NCBI RefSeq assembly: GCF_036632095.1
Contig: NZ_JAPYKW010000004.1
Span: 18,687 to 82,686 of the forward strand
Direction of reading: 5' to 3'
DNA length: 64,000 bases
DNA from: Chlamydia sp. 04-14
GTDB lineage: Bacteria > Chlamydiota > Chlamydiia > Chlamydiales > Chlamydiaceae
Shown: positions 20,302 through 29,808 of the stretch, in pieces
Position numbering within the stretch: position 1 is the first letter of the stretch
Layout of the letters: each line of letters begins with the position of its first letter
The notes under the pieces: model-generated
Told to the model about the DNA's origin: nothing
The model's input: only the letters and a program-made list of their open reading frames with translations
Databases searched by the model: none
Translations under genes and position numbers: made by a program

Positions 20302-21651
20302 CTATTCAGATTTTTTTGAGAATTTACTTAATGCTGTAATTAAAGATGCTTGAGGATGGGATAATTTTTTCTCTAGTGCTTTTCTTGTGAACAGAACTGA
20401 AGAGCCTGTTGTTTTGAAATGTTTATGTAATGCTGTTGGAAGTCCCGCGAGATCAAAAACAGCAGGGAAACTATTAGGCAAAGCCTGTAGAGCTTCAGGA
20501 GATGAGAATTCTTTTATGGTGTATTGGTGAGGATAATCTGCACATATCTTTTCATTGGATGGATTTTCTAAAGCTAAGGTTAATCGAGCTCCTGAATAAA
20601 GATCAGCGAGATCAGTAAGAAATATCTTATAGTTTTTAAGTTCTGCATAATTAGCAATAACGAGAATATCGCTATAAGCATGTTTCTTTTTCAGATTGCT
20701 GAAGAGCTTTCGTTTCCATCTTTTATGCATCCACATCCATTGTTCCGGTTCATGGGCGATACCTTTTTCTAAGAATCCCATGAGATTGTTCATAAGTGAA
20801 GAGGTTGCTTCTTTAATGGGTAAAGACTTATCGGCGTAAAATTTCTTACTAGGAACAATTTTGTATCCATTTTTGTTGCGAAATACCGATACGGCCATTA
20901 CGGGTTTTCCTGTTTTATAGGCAAGTAGTGCTGGAGATGTTGTTGTAAAAGCCTCATTTCCAAATAACGGATAGGCGTACGAGGATATGAGTAATGCTTG
21001 ATCTCCGACTATACCAATAACATGCCCCTGTTGTAGGGCTTGAAGTGCAGAATGTATCCCTTGTTTTGGGGAAACAATTTTCCCTTTAAAAGTCTCTCTT
21101 AGAGAAAAAATTTTTTTATTTAATCGAGTATTTTTTATCGGTTTTGCAAAGGCTAGACCAGGATAATCTCGGGTAATATAAAGAAAAGGAAGTTCCCAAT
21201 TTGCCTGATGACCACAAAATAAAATAATTCCCTCGTTTTCACTTAATTTAGAAAATGTATCTTCTAATTCTTTTTGTGTAAGGACTTCGTTACTAGAGAA
21301 CCCCTCAGGATGAGTTTCTGCGGTTGCTATGGAAATCAAACTATCTAGATTTCCGATCAGCCCTTCTACTGCTAAGAGTTCTAAAACAGTGATCATGACA
21401 TGTTGTATAGAATGCTTAGCAATGCGTTTTCTTTCTTTAAAAGTCTTATTAGGAAAAGCAAGAGCCAAATTTGTAAGTGCTGTTTTCCTGTAATCAGAGA
21501 TTGTATAGAAGATGATAGTTCCTAAAGCTCTCCCAAAACGACAAAGGAGAGAATGGGGAATATATTTAAAAATCCCGATAAACGTTATTCCTAAATAATA
21601 AACAAAGAAATCTATAACAGTTTGTTTTGCGCGACGTATGTTCTTTAACAT
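20302..21651 (-). CDS. htrB: Lipid A biosynthesis acyltransferase (HtrB/LpxL type)
   Basis: Late lipid A acyltransferase of the LPLAT superfamily, 449 aa. After a basic N-terminus there is a membrane-anchor segment near residues 14-35, and the catalytic HX4E motif appears as CGHQANWE near residue 145. The E. coli enzyme is about 306 aa; this one has a C-terminal extension of about 140 residues after the MWMHKRWK segment, seen also in other chlamydial homologs as far as I recall. It would add a fatty acyl chain to the chlamydial lipid A precursor at the inner membrane. A minus-strand TATAAT lies at about 21675-21680, upstream of the start. Confidence 0.9.
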   Translation of the reverse strand: MLKNIRRAKQTVIDFFVYYLGITFIGIFKYIPHSLLCRFGRALGTIIFYTISDYRKTALTNLALAFPNKTFKERKRIAKHSIQHVMITVLELLAVEGLIGNLDSLISIATAETHPEGFSSNEVLTQKELEDTFSKLSENEGIILFCGHQANWELPFLYITRDYPGLAFAKPIKNTRLNKKIFSLRETFKGKIVSPKQGIHSALQALQQGHVIGIVGDQALLISSYAYPLFGNEAFTTTSPALLAYKTGKPVMAVSVFRNKNGYKIVPSKKFYADKSLPIKEATSSLMNNLMGFLEKGIAHEPEQWMWMHKRWKRKLFSNLKKKHAYSDILVIANYAELKNYKIFLTDLADLYSGARLTLALENPSNEKICADYPHQYTIKEFSSPEALQALPNSFPAVFDLAGLPTALHKHFKTTGSSVLFTRKALEKKLSHPQASLITALSKFSKKSE

Positions 21652-21870
21652 AATTTAGGATCCCTAATCTATACATTATAATAGGAGATTGGGAACAAAT
21701 GGGTACTATTTTTCTTTGTTTGTGATAGATTGCACTCTTTCGTAGTTGAATGAGTTATTATCATCGACACTGTAGTAGCTTCGATAATTCTTCCGACTGT
21801 TTTTATAATTTTTATATTATTAATCACACACACTTCTATTTGTGAATATCTAATACATAGATCTAATGCT

Positions 21871-23154
21871 CTACCATTCTTTTTTATGTAGCTTGGAGGT
21901 TTCTGTAGGTTTTGAACGAATAATCACTTTGTTGTGAGAAATCTCTGCAGAAAGATTTAGGGGAGATCCATCTTTCCCAAATAGAGAAAGTTTCCTTAAA
22001 TATTCACGAAATCGATGACGTATTCCAGTTTCATCAATTAAAGCGAAGTCATGGAGAATTCCATGTTCTTGAGCCATGATAGCTTGAACAAAGGTATCTT
22101 CAAGAGTCTTTTCATCTATAAATTCTACAGCCCAATTTACAGAATTATTCCCGTGTGGCGGAGCCATGACAATAGCTAAAGCGATATTATTTTTAACAAC
22201 ATCTAAGAAAAGCTTACTGACATCTTTCGCATATAGAGGAATATCTATTTGGTAGATACCTTGATTAAGAATAATAGGATGGGAAGGTTCTAAAGTATAA
22301 GCCTGAGGATTGAAGGTGTTACTATATTTTACAGGGAAGAAAAGTAAAACAGGAAGATTGAGATTTAAAGGAATAAATTCCTGTTTTAAAAAGAGTAAGC
22401 GTAAGAAATCTGCTTGAGGGTCGTTTAGATTTTCATAGGTATTCGTGTTGCCAAAAGGTATAAGAATTTTTTTCCATTCTTCAGGAATAGGGAAGATAAT
22501 CTCATCGTGATTCCCTTGAGCTATACGATTTCTTTCTAACTCCTCGAAAGACACCTTATTCAAATTAAAGGTAAGCTCTAATCCCTGTTCCTTAAGGGCA
22601 TTTACATATTCTTTAGGACCACTAACTTTTTGGATAAGATATTTAGGCCAAACATCTAAATATTCGTAGCCTTTAGGAGGACTTCCCACAGGAGTTGTGA
22701 TTGTTACTGTGATGTCTTCAGTAACATATTGCGTCAAACGAATAAAAATATCATCAGCGGAAACGCTTTGAATATCTCTACGGATATTTGTTTCACCGTC
22801 AAGACTAACAAGATTGTACTTATCAATAGCAGCTATCCAACTTTCCGTATGTCCTGTAGCACTAATAACGACTTCTAGATTTGTAGGACGAAGATCGTGG
22901 ACAGTATTTTTATTCCCTGTGATGGTTAACGAAACTTTTTTATCTAATAGGCCATTGCTTTGTAATCCTAAGACTGTTTGATCAGTATCAAGATCGATAA
23001 TGCGTACGGGAACATTATTCAAGGTGCGGGTAATAGTTACCGTCTGTCCGACGAGGACCCAAATGATGATGGCAAACCCTAGAGATACTACTTTTCTCAG
23101 CCAATTGCGCATGAAAAAACGAGAAAGAAAATCGATCATTTTTTCCAAATCCAT
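21871..23154 (-). CDS. ybbR: YbbR-domain protein, CdaR-type regulator of DacA
   Basis: Membrane-anchored protein of 427 aa with one N-terminal hydrophobic helix (about residues 21-40, including FAIIIWVLVG) and a large extracytoplasmic part containing YbbR-type beta repeats, for example VRIIDLDTDQ and VTITTPVGSPPKGYEY. The gene overlaps dacA by 19 bases. The dacA-ybbR pairing parallels cdaA-cdaR of Firmicutes, where CdaR modulates diadenylate cyclase activity; the same role here is inferred. No catalytic motif is visible. Confidence 0.85.
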   Translation of the reverse strand: MDLEKMIDFLSRFFMRNWLRKVVSLGFAIIIWVLVGQTVTITRTLNNVPVRIIDLDTDQTVLGLQSNGLLDKKVSLTITGNKNTVHDLRPTNLEVVISATGHTESWIAAIDKYNLVSLDGETNIRRDIQSVSADDIFIRLTQYVTEDITVTITTPVGSPPKGYEYLDVWPKYLIQKVSGPKEYVNALKEQGLELTFNLNKVSFEELERNRIAQGNHDEIIFPIPEEWKKILIPFGNTNTYENLNDPQADFLRLLFLKQEFIPLNLNLPVLLFFPVKYSNTFNPQAYTLEPSHPIILNQGIYQIDIPLYAKDVSKLFLDVVKNNIALAIVMAPPHGNNSVNWAVEFIDEKTLEDTFVQAIMAQEHGILHDFALIDETGIRHRFREYLRKLSLFGKDGSPLNLSAEISHNKVIIRSKPTETSKLHKKEW

Positions 23155-23930
23155 GAGCTAAAGGGTTTGCGTTTTTGTTCTTTCAGAGTGAGGATACTTC
23201 TCAATACTGCTTTGAATCTGTCCATCTTCACCCCGCGAGTCAAAATCCCATCGCGAGATAACGATACATAGCCATTTTCTTCAGATACAATGATGATCAA
23301 TGCATCAGTACGTTGGCTTGCTCCTAAAGCTGCACGGTGACGTGTTCCCATGGAACGTGATAATTGTGTAGTATCATGAGCTAAGGGGAGAACAACTCGG
23401 GCATAGGCTATGGTTTCTGCTCTAAGAACTACGGCCCCATCGTGAAGGGGAGAAGAAGGTTCAAAAATTGTTTCCAAAAGTTCTTCTGAAAAATCTGCAT
23501 TAATTTTTACTGAAGAGAAGCTTAAAAATTCATCAAAGGAATCTTTATTTTCAAGAACGACAAGAGCTCCAACCTGTCTCTCTGACATCTGATAGATGCA
23601 TGAGGTAAGGTGTTCAATAAATTGGTCCTGTAAATCAATAACAAACTTTCTTCCATGAAATCGCACACGCGATAGGGCTAGCCGTATCTCTGGTTGGAAA
23701 ATAATGAAAACAACGATAGCAGCTACATTAACGACGTGTAACATCAGTCGTCGGATTATAGGAAAGTGTAGCTTATCTGCTAAGACAAATAGAAACAGGA
23801 AGGCAAGCAAGCCGAAGACAACGTCCATGGCTCGAGTTCCCCAAAAGAACTTCAGAAGATAATTTAATACTACCCAAATCAGAATAATTTCTAACAAGGG
23901 CGTTGTATAGTAAGTAATATCTATGGGCAT
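23136..23930 (-). CDS. dacA: Diadenylate cyclase (c-di-AMP synthase)
   Basis: Membrane-bound DAC-domain enzyme of 264 aa that makes c-di-AMP from two ATP. Three hydrophobic segments cover about residues 10-90. The cyclase domain then carries the DGA motif (SPLHDGAVV, near residue 165) and the RHR motif (GTRHRAALG, near 198), both needed for catalysis. Chlamydial c-di-AMP is known to trigger the host STING pathway. It is the first gene of a two-gene unit with ybbR and is divergent from cydA. Confidence 0.94.
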   Translation of the reverse strand: MPIDITYYTTPLLEIILIWVVLNYLLKFFWGTRAMDVVFGLLAFLFLFVLADKLHFPIIRRLMLHVVNVAAIVVFIIFQPEIRLALSRVRFHGRKFVIDLQDQFIEHLTSCIYQMSERQVGALVVLENKDSFDEFLSFSSVKINADFSEELLETIFEPSSPLHDGAVVLRAETIAYARVVLPLAHDTTQLSRSMGTRHRAALGASQRTDALIIIVSEENGYVSLSRDGILTRGVKMDRFKAVLRSILTLKEQKRKPFSSWIWKK

Positions 23931-24129
23931 AGCTTTACTAGTTTCCTAGAATAGAATACTCGAAGAGATTCTCACCTTAAAGGCAAGCGACTGCTTTCTA
24001 AAAGAAGGTAATATAATACTGTAGCATATAGAGAAAAAGGTTAACAGCAAAGTATTTTATAGTTGCAATAGTTTGTTATATACTTCACATTACAGCTTTT
24101 TTATTTGTTCTCGGATTTCTGGCGGACAC

Positions 24130-25470
24130 ATGGACACGGTGATTTTATCTAGAATACAGTTTGGTTTATTTATTGCGTTTCACTACTTGTTTGTTCCTTT
24201 GAGTATGGGCCTCAGTATGATGCTTGTTTTAATGGAGGGCTTATATCTAGTTACGAAGAAGAATATTTATAAACAGATGACTTGGTTTTGGATTGGTGTT
24301 TTTGCTTTAACATTTGTTGTTGGCGTTGTCACTGGAATCATGCAAATTTTTTCTTTTGGATCAAATTGGTCAAGATTTTCTGAATATACTGGAAATGTCT
24401 TTGGGACACTTTTGGGAAGTGAAGGTGTTTTTGCCTTTTTCTTAGAATCAGGATTTTTAGGTGTTTTATTATTTGGACGTCATAAAGTTTCTAAGAAAAT
24501 GCACTTCTTCTCTACTTGTATGGTAGCTTTAGGAGCACATATGAGCGCTTTCTGGATTGTGTGTGCGAATTCTTGGATGCAAACGCCTTCAGGTTATGAA
24601 ATGGCTATGCACAATGGACATCTTGTTCCTACAATGACTTCATTTTGGCAAGTGGTTTTCTCTCCTTCAAGTATAGATCGTTATATTCACGTTGTATTAG
24701 GGACTTGGTTATCAGGTATTTTCCTGGTAATTAGTGTTAGCGCATATTATTTGCGTAAGCAACGCCATGTAGAATTTGCCCGTCAGGGATTAAAATTAGG
24801 CGCAATTACTGGGATTATCGTACTTATTTTGCAATTATGGTCTGCAGATGTTACAGCACGTGGTGTTGCTAAAAATCAGCCTGCGAAATTAGCTGCCTTT
24901 GAAGGTCTATTTAAAACTGAAGAATATAGCCCAATTTATTTATTTGGTTATGTCGATGTGAAGAATCAAAAAGTTATAGGTCTGCCTATTCCTGGAGGTC
25001 TTTCATTCTTAGTCCATAGAAATACTAAAACTCCTGTTGCAGGTTTAGATCAAACGCCACAAGATGAGTGGCCTAATGTGCAGCTAGTTTTCCAATTTTA
25101 TCACCTAATGGTTATGCTTTGGGGATTAATGGTTCTTCTCGCAATCATTACCTGGTGTGCTTATAAGAAAAGACGCTGGGCATTAAAACCCTTCATCTTA
25201 TCCATACTTTCATTCTCTATTCTCTGTCCGGAAGTGTGTAATGAAGTGGGTTGGTTTGCTGCAGAAATGGGAAGACAGCCTTGGGTAGTTTATGGTTTAT
25301 TAAAAACTAGCGATGCTGTTTCTCCTATAATACGTGGAGGTCAGGTTGTTCAGACTCTTATTTTATTTAGTTTAGTGTTTGTTTGTCTCTTATCTTTATT
25401 CCTCTTTCTTTTATGGAAGAAAATACAACGAGGACCCGATCAAAACGATCTTAATGAGGTGGAAGTATGA
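24130..25470 (+). CDS. cydA: Cytochrome bd oxidase subunit I
   Basis: Quinol-oxidising subunit of the bd-type terminal oxidase, 446 aa, about nine membrane helices. I chose ATG 24130 ([12 protein letters not shown]), matching the family start; 19 further codons are open upstream but do not resemble CydA. The haem-ligand histidine lies in the first helix (FHYLFVP) and the GRQPW motif occurs near residue 380. The Q-loop is the short form. The 3' end overlaps cydB by the ATGA arrangement. Confidence 0.96.
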   Translation: MDTVILSRIQFGLFIAFHYLFVPLSMGLSMMLVLMEGLYLVTKKNIYKQMTWFWIGVFALTFVVGVVTGIMQIFSFGSNWSRFSEYTGNVFGTLLGSEGVFAFFLESGFLGVLLFGRHKVSKKMHFFSTCMVALGAHMSAFWIVCANSWMQTPSGYEMAMHNGHLVPTMTSFWQVVFSPSSIDRYIHVVLGTWLSGIFLVISVSAYYLRKQRHVEFARQGLKLGAITGIIVLILQLWSADVTARGVAKNQPAKLAAFEGLFKTEEYSPIYLFGYVDVKNQKVIGLPIPGGLSFLVHRNTKTPVAGLDQTPQDEWPNVQLVFQFYHLMVMLWGLMVLLAIITWCAYKKRRWALKPFILSILSFSILCPEVCNEVGWFAAEMGRQPWVVYGLLKTSDAVSPIIRGGQVVQTLILFSLVFVCLLSLFLFLLWKKIQRGPDQNDLNEVEV

Positions 25471-26534
25471 TCATGGATTTTTCTTTAGCTTCACTATTGC
25501 CGATAGCTTGGTATGTTATATTAGTAGTTGCAGTGTTTGCCTACTCTTTAGGAGATGGTTTTGATTTAGGTTTAAGTGCAATTTACTTCATGTCTCGCGC
25601 TGATGAGGAACGGCGTACGTTACTTAATTCTATAGGGCCTGTTTGGGATGGTAATGAAGTGTGGCTCATTATTATTTTTGGGGGACTTTTTGCAGGATTT
25701 CCACCGGCCTATGGCGCATTATTATCGATTTTTTATATGCCAATATGGACATTAGTTTTGCTCTATATCTTCCGAGGATGTTCTTTAGAATTTCGTAGTA
25801 AAGCAGAATCCACAAAGTGGAAAGCATTCTGGGATATTGTTTTTTGTATATCAGGAATCGCTATTAGCTTTTTCTTAGGGGTTTTAGTGGGAAATATGAT
25901 TTTAGGATTGCCTATAGCGCCTACAACCCCATATTCTTCTTTATCTTGGGTGCTATTTTTCCGTCCTTACACATTACTCTGCGGTGCTCTTGTTGTTAGT
26001 GCTTTCGCAATTCATGGAGCTACTTTTGTTTTAATGAAGACTACTGGAGAGTTGCAACAGCGGATCATTAAGCGTTTCTCTTATGTTTTATCCGCATTTT
26101 TAGTTGTTTATCTTCTCTTGATCGGTGCTACTCTTGCTGTGATACCGCAGACAAAGGGATACTCTTTTCAGGTAGGAAGTTTTAATGGAGTTCCTACATA
26201 CCCTATATTGATATTGTTGCTCGCTATGACTTTAGGAAGTTGTCTAGCAACTAAGACTTGCATATCTAGGAAACGCTACGGCTGTGCCTTTCTCTATTCT
26301 TCGTTGAATTTACTTCTATTAATACTATCGACGGTAACTTTAGTTTTTCCAAATATTCTATTTTCTACTGTAGATCCTGAGCATAGCTATACTATTTACA
26401 ATACAGCAGCAAGTACAAAAACATTACAGAGTCTTTTGGTCATCGTACTTGTAGGTTTGCCGTTCATTATAGCCTATGGAGTGTATATCTATCGTGTTTT
26501 CAGAGGTAAAACCGATTTCCCTTCTGTGTATTAG
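25467..26534 (+). CDS. cydB: Cytochrome bd oxidase subunit II
   Basis: Partner of CydA, 355 aa, with about eight membrane helices. The conserved region GPVWDGNEVW lies near residue 60, followed by the PPAYGALL segment. It starts at ATG 25467 inside the cydA stop, so translation is coupled. A likely terminator follows at 26535-26586. Together CydAB give a high-affinity respiratory oxidase that reduces oxygen to water. Confidence 0.96.
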   Translation: MIMDFSLASLLPIAWYVILVVAVFAYSLGDGFDLGLSAIYFMSRADEERRTLLNSIGPVWDGNEVWLIIIFGGLFAGFPPAYGALLSIFYMPIWTLVLLYIFRGCSLEFRSKAESTKWKAFWDIVFCISGIAISFFLGVLVGNMILGLPIAPTTPYSSLSWVLFFRPYTLLCGALVVSAFAIHGATFVLMKTTGELQQRIIKRFSYVLSAFLVVYLLLIGATLAVIPQTKGYSFQVGSFNGVPTYPILILLLAMTLGSCLATKTCISRKRYGCAFLYSSLNLLLLILSTVTLVFPNILFSTVDPEHSYTIYNTAASTKTLQSLLVIVLVGLPFIIAYGVYIYRVFRGKTDFPSVY

Positions 26535-26586
26535 AGAGTTTTAGGGATGACTTGTTTTTACTCATTACAAAAACTCTAAAATTTTT
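26535..26586 (+). terminator. Probable terminator after cydAB
   Basis: AGAGTTTT at 26535-26542 pairs with AAAACTCT at 26570-26577, and a run of five T follows at 26582-26586. The loop is long (27 bases), so confidence is moderate. Confidence 0.5.
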
Positions 26587-26624
26587 ATAACATGCTTCCT
26601 ATTTTTTGTTTTTAGGTTGCATTT

Positions 26625-27692
26625 ATGTGGAAGTACTGGGTTTTCTTATTTATATTTTCTCCGCTGAGTTTATGTTTCGGAGAGTATAAGCCTTATGAGG
26701 AACTGTGGCTATCTTCTGAAAATAGTATTTCTGGTTCCTCTACAATTGTCGAAACTTCTGGAAAACTTCTTGTTGTTTGGCAAGAGAGCAACAAACTCGT
26801 AGGAAGGTATTGCGATCAGGGATTATGGTCGGAATCTAGAGAGATTTTCCCTCAGGAATCTGGGAGTTTTTCTAACCCCGTATTGGTGAGAATTAGCTCT
26901 CAGGAAATATGGTTGTTCTATAGAAAACAACTTTTTGGAGAGAGCGTGAGTCGTCCTTATCTAGCTTTCTCTTTCAATGCGGGGAAAAATTGGTCCGAAC
27001 ATAGACTCTTACCTCCTGGGTTAGAGGGGACAACAAGAAATCCTCCTTATGTGGATAGAATAAGAAATCAAATATATATTCCCTCGTACAGTATCTATGG
27101 GATGCTAACAGATCAGGAGCTTGTAGGAGCTTCTTGGGTAGAAATTTATAATTTCTGTTCTCAATCTTGGGAAGGGCGTTTTGGCCCTATTTTAGGAAAG
27201 ACAAGAAATCAAGTTCCTATAGAACCTGCTATTGTATCTTTAACATCAAACAAACTGGCGCTTTTTTGTAGAAATGCTTCTGTAGAAGAAAATTATATCT
27301 GCATGTCAACATCAACAAATCGTGGAACTTCTTGGTCAAAATTAAAGAACCTTCCTTGGCGAAGTTATAATAGTAGTATTGCTGTTCAATCGGGGAGAAG
27401 TGGGAGATTATTTCTTTTTGCTAATAGTGCCCCTAATGGAGAGGGACTAACATGCTTTCCTTCATATAACGAAGGATTAACTTGGAATCATCCTAAGCTT
27501 ATTGATGCGGATTACAGCGTAGATCCTTGTGCATATTTAGATAAACAAGGGTATATGCATATTGTCTATACTGGTAAGGATATTTCGGGTAATCAGCGTA
27601 TTAAATACTATAGAGTTGAAGAAGAAGCTCTACTTTTAAATTATCCTGCATATTGGATCACTGACAGTTTAAAGGAGAGCGTAAGAGAGTAG
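26625..27692 (+). CDS. Secreted sialidase-fold (BNR/Asp-box) protein
   Basis: Protein of 355 aa with a signal peptide (MWKYW, a hydrophobic run, cleavage predicted after CFG at about residue 19). Three Asp-box repeats of the S-x-D-x-G-x-x-W type occur at 116-123 (SFNAGKNW), 230-237 (STNRGTSW) and 280-287 (SYNEGLTW), all with N replacing the aspartate. Spacing and the beta-rich sequence suggest a six-bladed propeller of the sialidase superfamily. E200 and R216 (IEPAI, FCRN) sit where BNR_2-type family members have a conserved acid and arginine. Enzymatic activity is not proven; it could be a binding protein. A glycan-directed function at the envelope or inclusion is inference. Confidence 0.7.
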   Translation: MWKYWVFLFIFSPLSLCFGEYKPYEELWLSSENSISGSSTIVETSGKLLVVWQESNKLVGRYCDQGLWSESREIFPQESGSFSNPVLVRISSQEIWLFYRKQLFGESVSRPYLAFSFNAGKNWSEHRLLPPGLEGTTRNPPYVDRIRNQIYIPSYSIYGMLTDQELVGASWVEIYNFCSQSWEGRFGPILGKTRNQVPIEPAIVSLTSNKLALFCRNASVEENYICMSTSTNRGTSWSKLKNLPWRSYNSSIAVQSGRSGRLFLFANSAPNGEGLTCFPSYNEGLTWNHPKLIDADYSVDPCAYLDKQGYMHIVYTGKDISGNQRIKYYRVEEEALLLNYPAYWITDSLKESVRE

Positions 27693-27693
27693 T

Positions 27694-28923
27694 TTAAGAA
27701 ATAACTTCTTTAATATTGATTACGTAATAAGCTGGAAAAGCAAAATGATTATTTGGACGAGGTAAACATTCCACAGAAACTCTCTTTCCTAACCATTTCT
27801 CTAGGTCTATTTTTGTTGCATAGACAAAGGCTATAGTATTTTCCTTATCTTTAAGTAAGTAATCACCAGGATTGTTTTTTACAACATGGGGATAAACTTC
27901 CAGTTCTCCAACAAAAGTTTGTTTCTTCTTTTTTTCTTCTTCATAGAAAGCATCTTGAGTAAGCTTTTTAGCATTTTCTTGTGGCTGCATGCTTGCCCAA
28001 ATTTTAAATAAGGAACATTCAAGACTTTCTCTTCCTTGAGTTTTTGGAGAGGTCTTAATTACTGTTTGCTTGCGGATATGACGAGATAATAAAGATCCGG
28101 TAGTTGCAGGCTTTTCCGTACTGTAAAAAGTATCAGAAGAACTGGATGCTTGTTGTTTCCCGATTGCCTTATCTTGACTTGCTAGAGATTTTGAAAGATA
28201 GGTATCTTGGATCTCCTCTAAAGCTTTTTGTATTAATGGCTGCAAACCGGGGACATCATTGAATTCTTCAGATTGTACAAGATTGATTTTTTTATAAATT
28301 GCTTCTAAGTCAACGGAATCTAGAGTTTTTTTCAACTCATCTTGAGCGAATTTCACAGCAGAATCTAGTAAGTCTAAAGCGATTTTCTTTTGACCTTCTC
28401 TATGTTTATAAAGATCTATAGAACCTTTTTGAGAAACAAAATTTTTAGCAACATAGAAAGCGCACTGACTAGGTAGGGCAATCTCTAACCACTTTCCTTG
28501 TGGCTGACTCGACGTTGCTTGAATTTCTGTGCCTCGAGATAAACGTACAAGTACGGGAGCGGATGTTGAGGGTTCTAAGCGTACATTTACTTGCTCACCT
28601 TCAATCACATTATCTAAAACAAATGTACGGAATACGTAACCTTTGAGTCCTTCAGGAGCAGCAACGATATAATAGTCTTTGCTCTCGCCAATAACGGCAA
28701 TATAGTCGCCTTTAGAAAGTTCTTTGATAATGGAGCTGTCTACATGTGGAGCTAAACGCAAGCGTACACGGTTTCCTTTAATCTCTCCTGTAAATGGAGA
28801 AAAGGAAGACTTGTCCATTTGCGCAACAGGTGTTTTTGATACGGAAGGAGCAGCATGTAAACTTGCTGAACTTATTCCTGACCCGATGGTAAACAAAAGC
28901 ATAGAAATCGATAGCGTTCGCAT
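27694..28923 (-). CDS. SH3b-domain secreted protein, Ctad1-like invasin
   Basis: Protein of 409 aa with an N-terminal signal sequence (residues 1-24, ending LHAAPS). Two bacterial SH3 domains lie at about 47-100 (GEIKGNRVRLRLAP) and 105-163 (EGEQVNVRLEPSTSAPVL). A charged helical region (about 170-320) and a C-terminal segment follow. Its position next to the phoH and Cys-rich genes, and its SH3b pair, correspond to C. trachomatis CT017 (Ctad1), reported to bind host beta-1 integrin. No RGD motif is seen. It has a TAGGAG ribosome site and a strong promoter at 29010-29037. Integrin binding here is by homology only. Confidence 0.8.
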   Translation of the reverse strand: MRTLSISMLLFTIGSGISSASLHAAPSVSKTPVAQMDKSSFSPFTGEIKGNRVRLRLAPHVDSSIIKELSKGDYIAVIGESKDYYIVAAPEGLKGYVFRTFVLDNVIEGEQVNVRLEPSTSAPVLVRLSRGTEIQATSSQPQGKWLEIALPSQCAFYVAKNFVSQKGSIDLYKHREGQKKIALDLLDSAVKFAQDELKKTLDSVDLEAIYKKINLVQSEEFNDVPGLQPLIQKALEEIQDTYLSKSLASQDKAIGKQQASSSSDTFYSTEKPATTGSLLSRHIRKQTVIKTSPKTQGRESLECSLFKIWASMQPQENAKKLTQDAFYEEEKKKKQTFVGELEVYPHVVKNNPGDYLLKDKENTIAFVYATKIDLEKWLGKRVSVECLPRPNNHFAFPAYYVINIKEVIS

Positions 28924-28980
28924 GCTTTACTCCTACAATGTGTTCACATTAGAAATCGATACAAGGATGTGACCTAGTCC

Positions 28981-29002
28981 TCTAGGGGAAGCGACCCCTA
29001 GA
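28981..29002 (-). promoter_or_regulatory. Perfect 8-bp palindromic stem-loop at the mRNA 5' end of the SH3b gene
   Basis: TCTAGGGG (28981-28988), a 6-base loop AAGCGA, and CCCCTAGA (28995-29002) form a perfect inverted repeat. It begins at the predicted transcription start of the minus-strand SH3b gene and ends 57 bases before its ATG. On the minus strand there is no U-run after it, so it is not a terminator for that direction. Confidence 0.65.
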
Positions 29003-29009
29003 AAAAAGA

Positions 29010-29037
29010 ATTATATCGACTGCAGTGAAAAAGTCAA
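29010..29037 (-). promoter_or_regulatory. Strong sigma-66-type promoter for the SH3b gene
   Basis: Read on the minus strand: TTGACT (-35, 29032-29037), a 16-base spacer, and a perfect TATAAT (-10, 29010-29015). The predicted start is near 29003, directly before the palindrome at 28981-29002. Confidence 0.72.
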
Positions 29038-29070
29038 TTATCTTACCAATCGAGTAAACTTGACTAAGTC

Positions 29071-29808
29071 TTAAGTATAGAGAACTGCTTTTACATGTTC
29101 ACAATTTAACTTGCCGCAAGTACATCCGATAGGTGTCCCTAGATATACACTAAACTGCTCACTTGGGTTTAACGGATCGGTAACAAGATACAATTTATTT
29201 CCACTTGGACTAATGTCCCACGTGCGGAAAGATAAATCTTCTTCGCACACAGTGGCGTCTTCTTCTTCACTAATTACTCTGCCGATTTGACAATGCATGC
29301 AGTTGCAATGAGGTTCTGCTTTGGGTAGAAGATTGGGATTATTCCCTGCCAGAGTGCGAATTACCATAACCATTTTTTCTAAAATATCTGCAGGTGCATC
29401 GGGATGGTCTTTATGTTCCGGGGTGTGTTGTAGAATCATTTCCATGGGGCTGGTTCCAGAAAATAGCGGAGACATCAGACTTTTTTGTGAGAACATTTGT
29501 ACGTCTGTATCTTTAGATAATTGCTGAAGTACATTCATTAACATACCTAGCTTATCATCTTCACGACCAGATTCATCTCGAATTATTTGAGAAGCTTCTA
29601 AATGGAGAAGGTGCTCTTGGAAAGCAATATCAATAATTGACTGATCTAAATTAGGGATAGAGATGATCTTCCCGTCAATTAAATGTAGCTTGAGGGTAGC
29701 CTGCCCTTTAACTTCTCCTTCTTGCGATTCAATAAAGGCTATTTGATTCCATCGTGCAGAAATATAGGGAGGAATGCAAATCAATTGGTCATTAATTTTC
29801 ACTTTCAT
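29071..29808 (-). CDS. Conserved chlamydial Cys-rich protein, possible zinc binding
   Basis: Protein of 245 aa without a recognised named family. The N-terminal 110 residues look like small beta domains. The C-terminal third has two cysteine-histidine clusters: HCNCMHC near residue 167 and CTCGKLNCEH near 229. The second resembles a short SWIM-type CxC...CxH zinc site. No signal peptide or membrane helix is seen, so it should be cytoplasmic. ATG 29808 has a GGAGG ribosome site. It is divergent from phoH and lies upstream of the SH3b gene, as in C. trachomatis. Zinc binding is inferred; a nucleic-acid role is only possible. Confidence 0.7.
   Translation of the reverse strand: MKVKINDQLICIPPYISARWNQIAFIESQEGEVKGQATLKLHLIDGKIISIPNLDQSIIDIAFQEHLLHLEASQIIRDESGREDDKLGMLMNVLQQLSKDTDVQMFSQKSLMSPLFSGTSPMEMILQHTPEHKDHPDAPADILEKMVMVIRTLAGNNPNLLPKAEPHCNCMHCQIGRVISEEEDATVCEEDLSFRTWDISPSGNKLYLVTDPLNPSEQFSVYLGTPIGCTCGKLNCEHVKAVLYT

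Noticed and set aside
28981..29002. Stem-loop as a terminator
   Set aside because: No T-run follows on either useful strand; position at a transcription start favours regulation.
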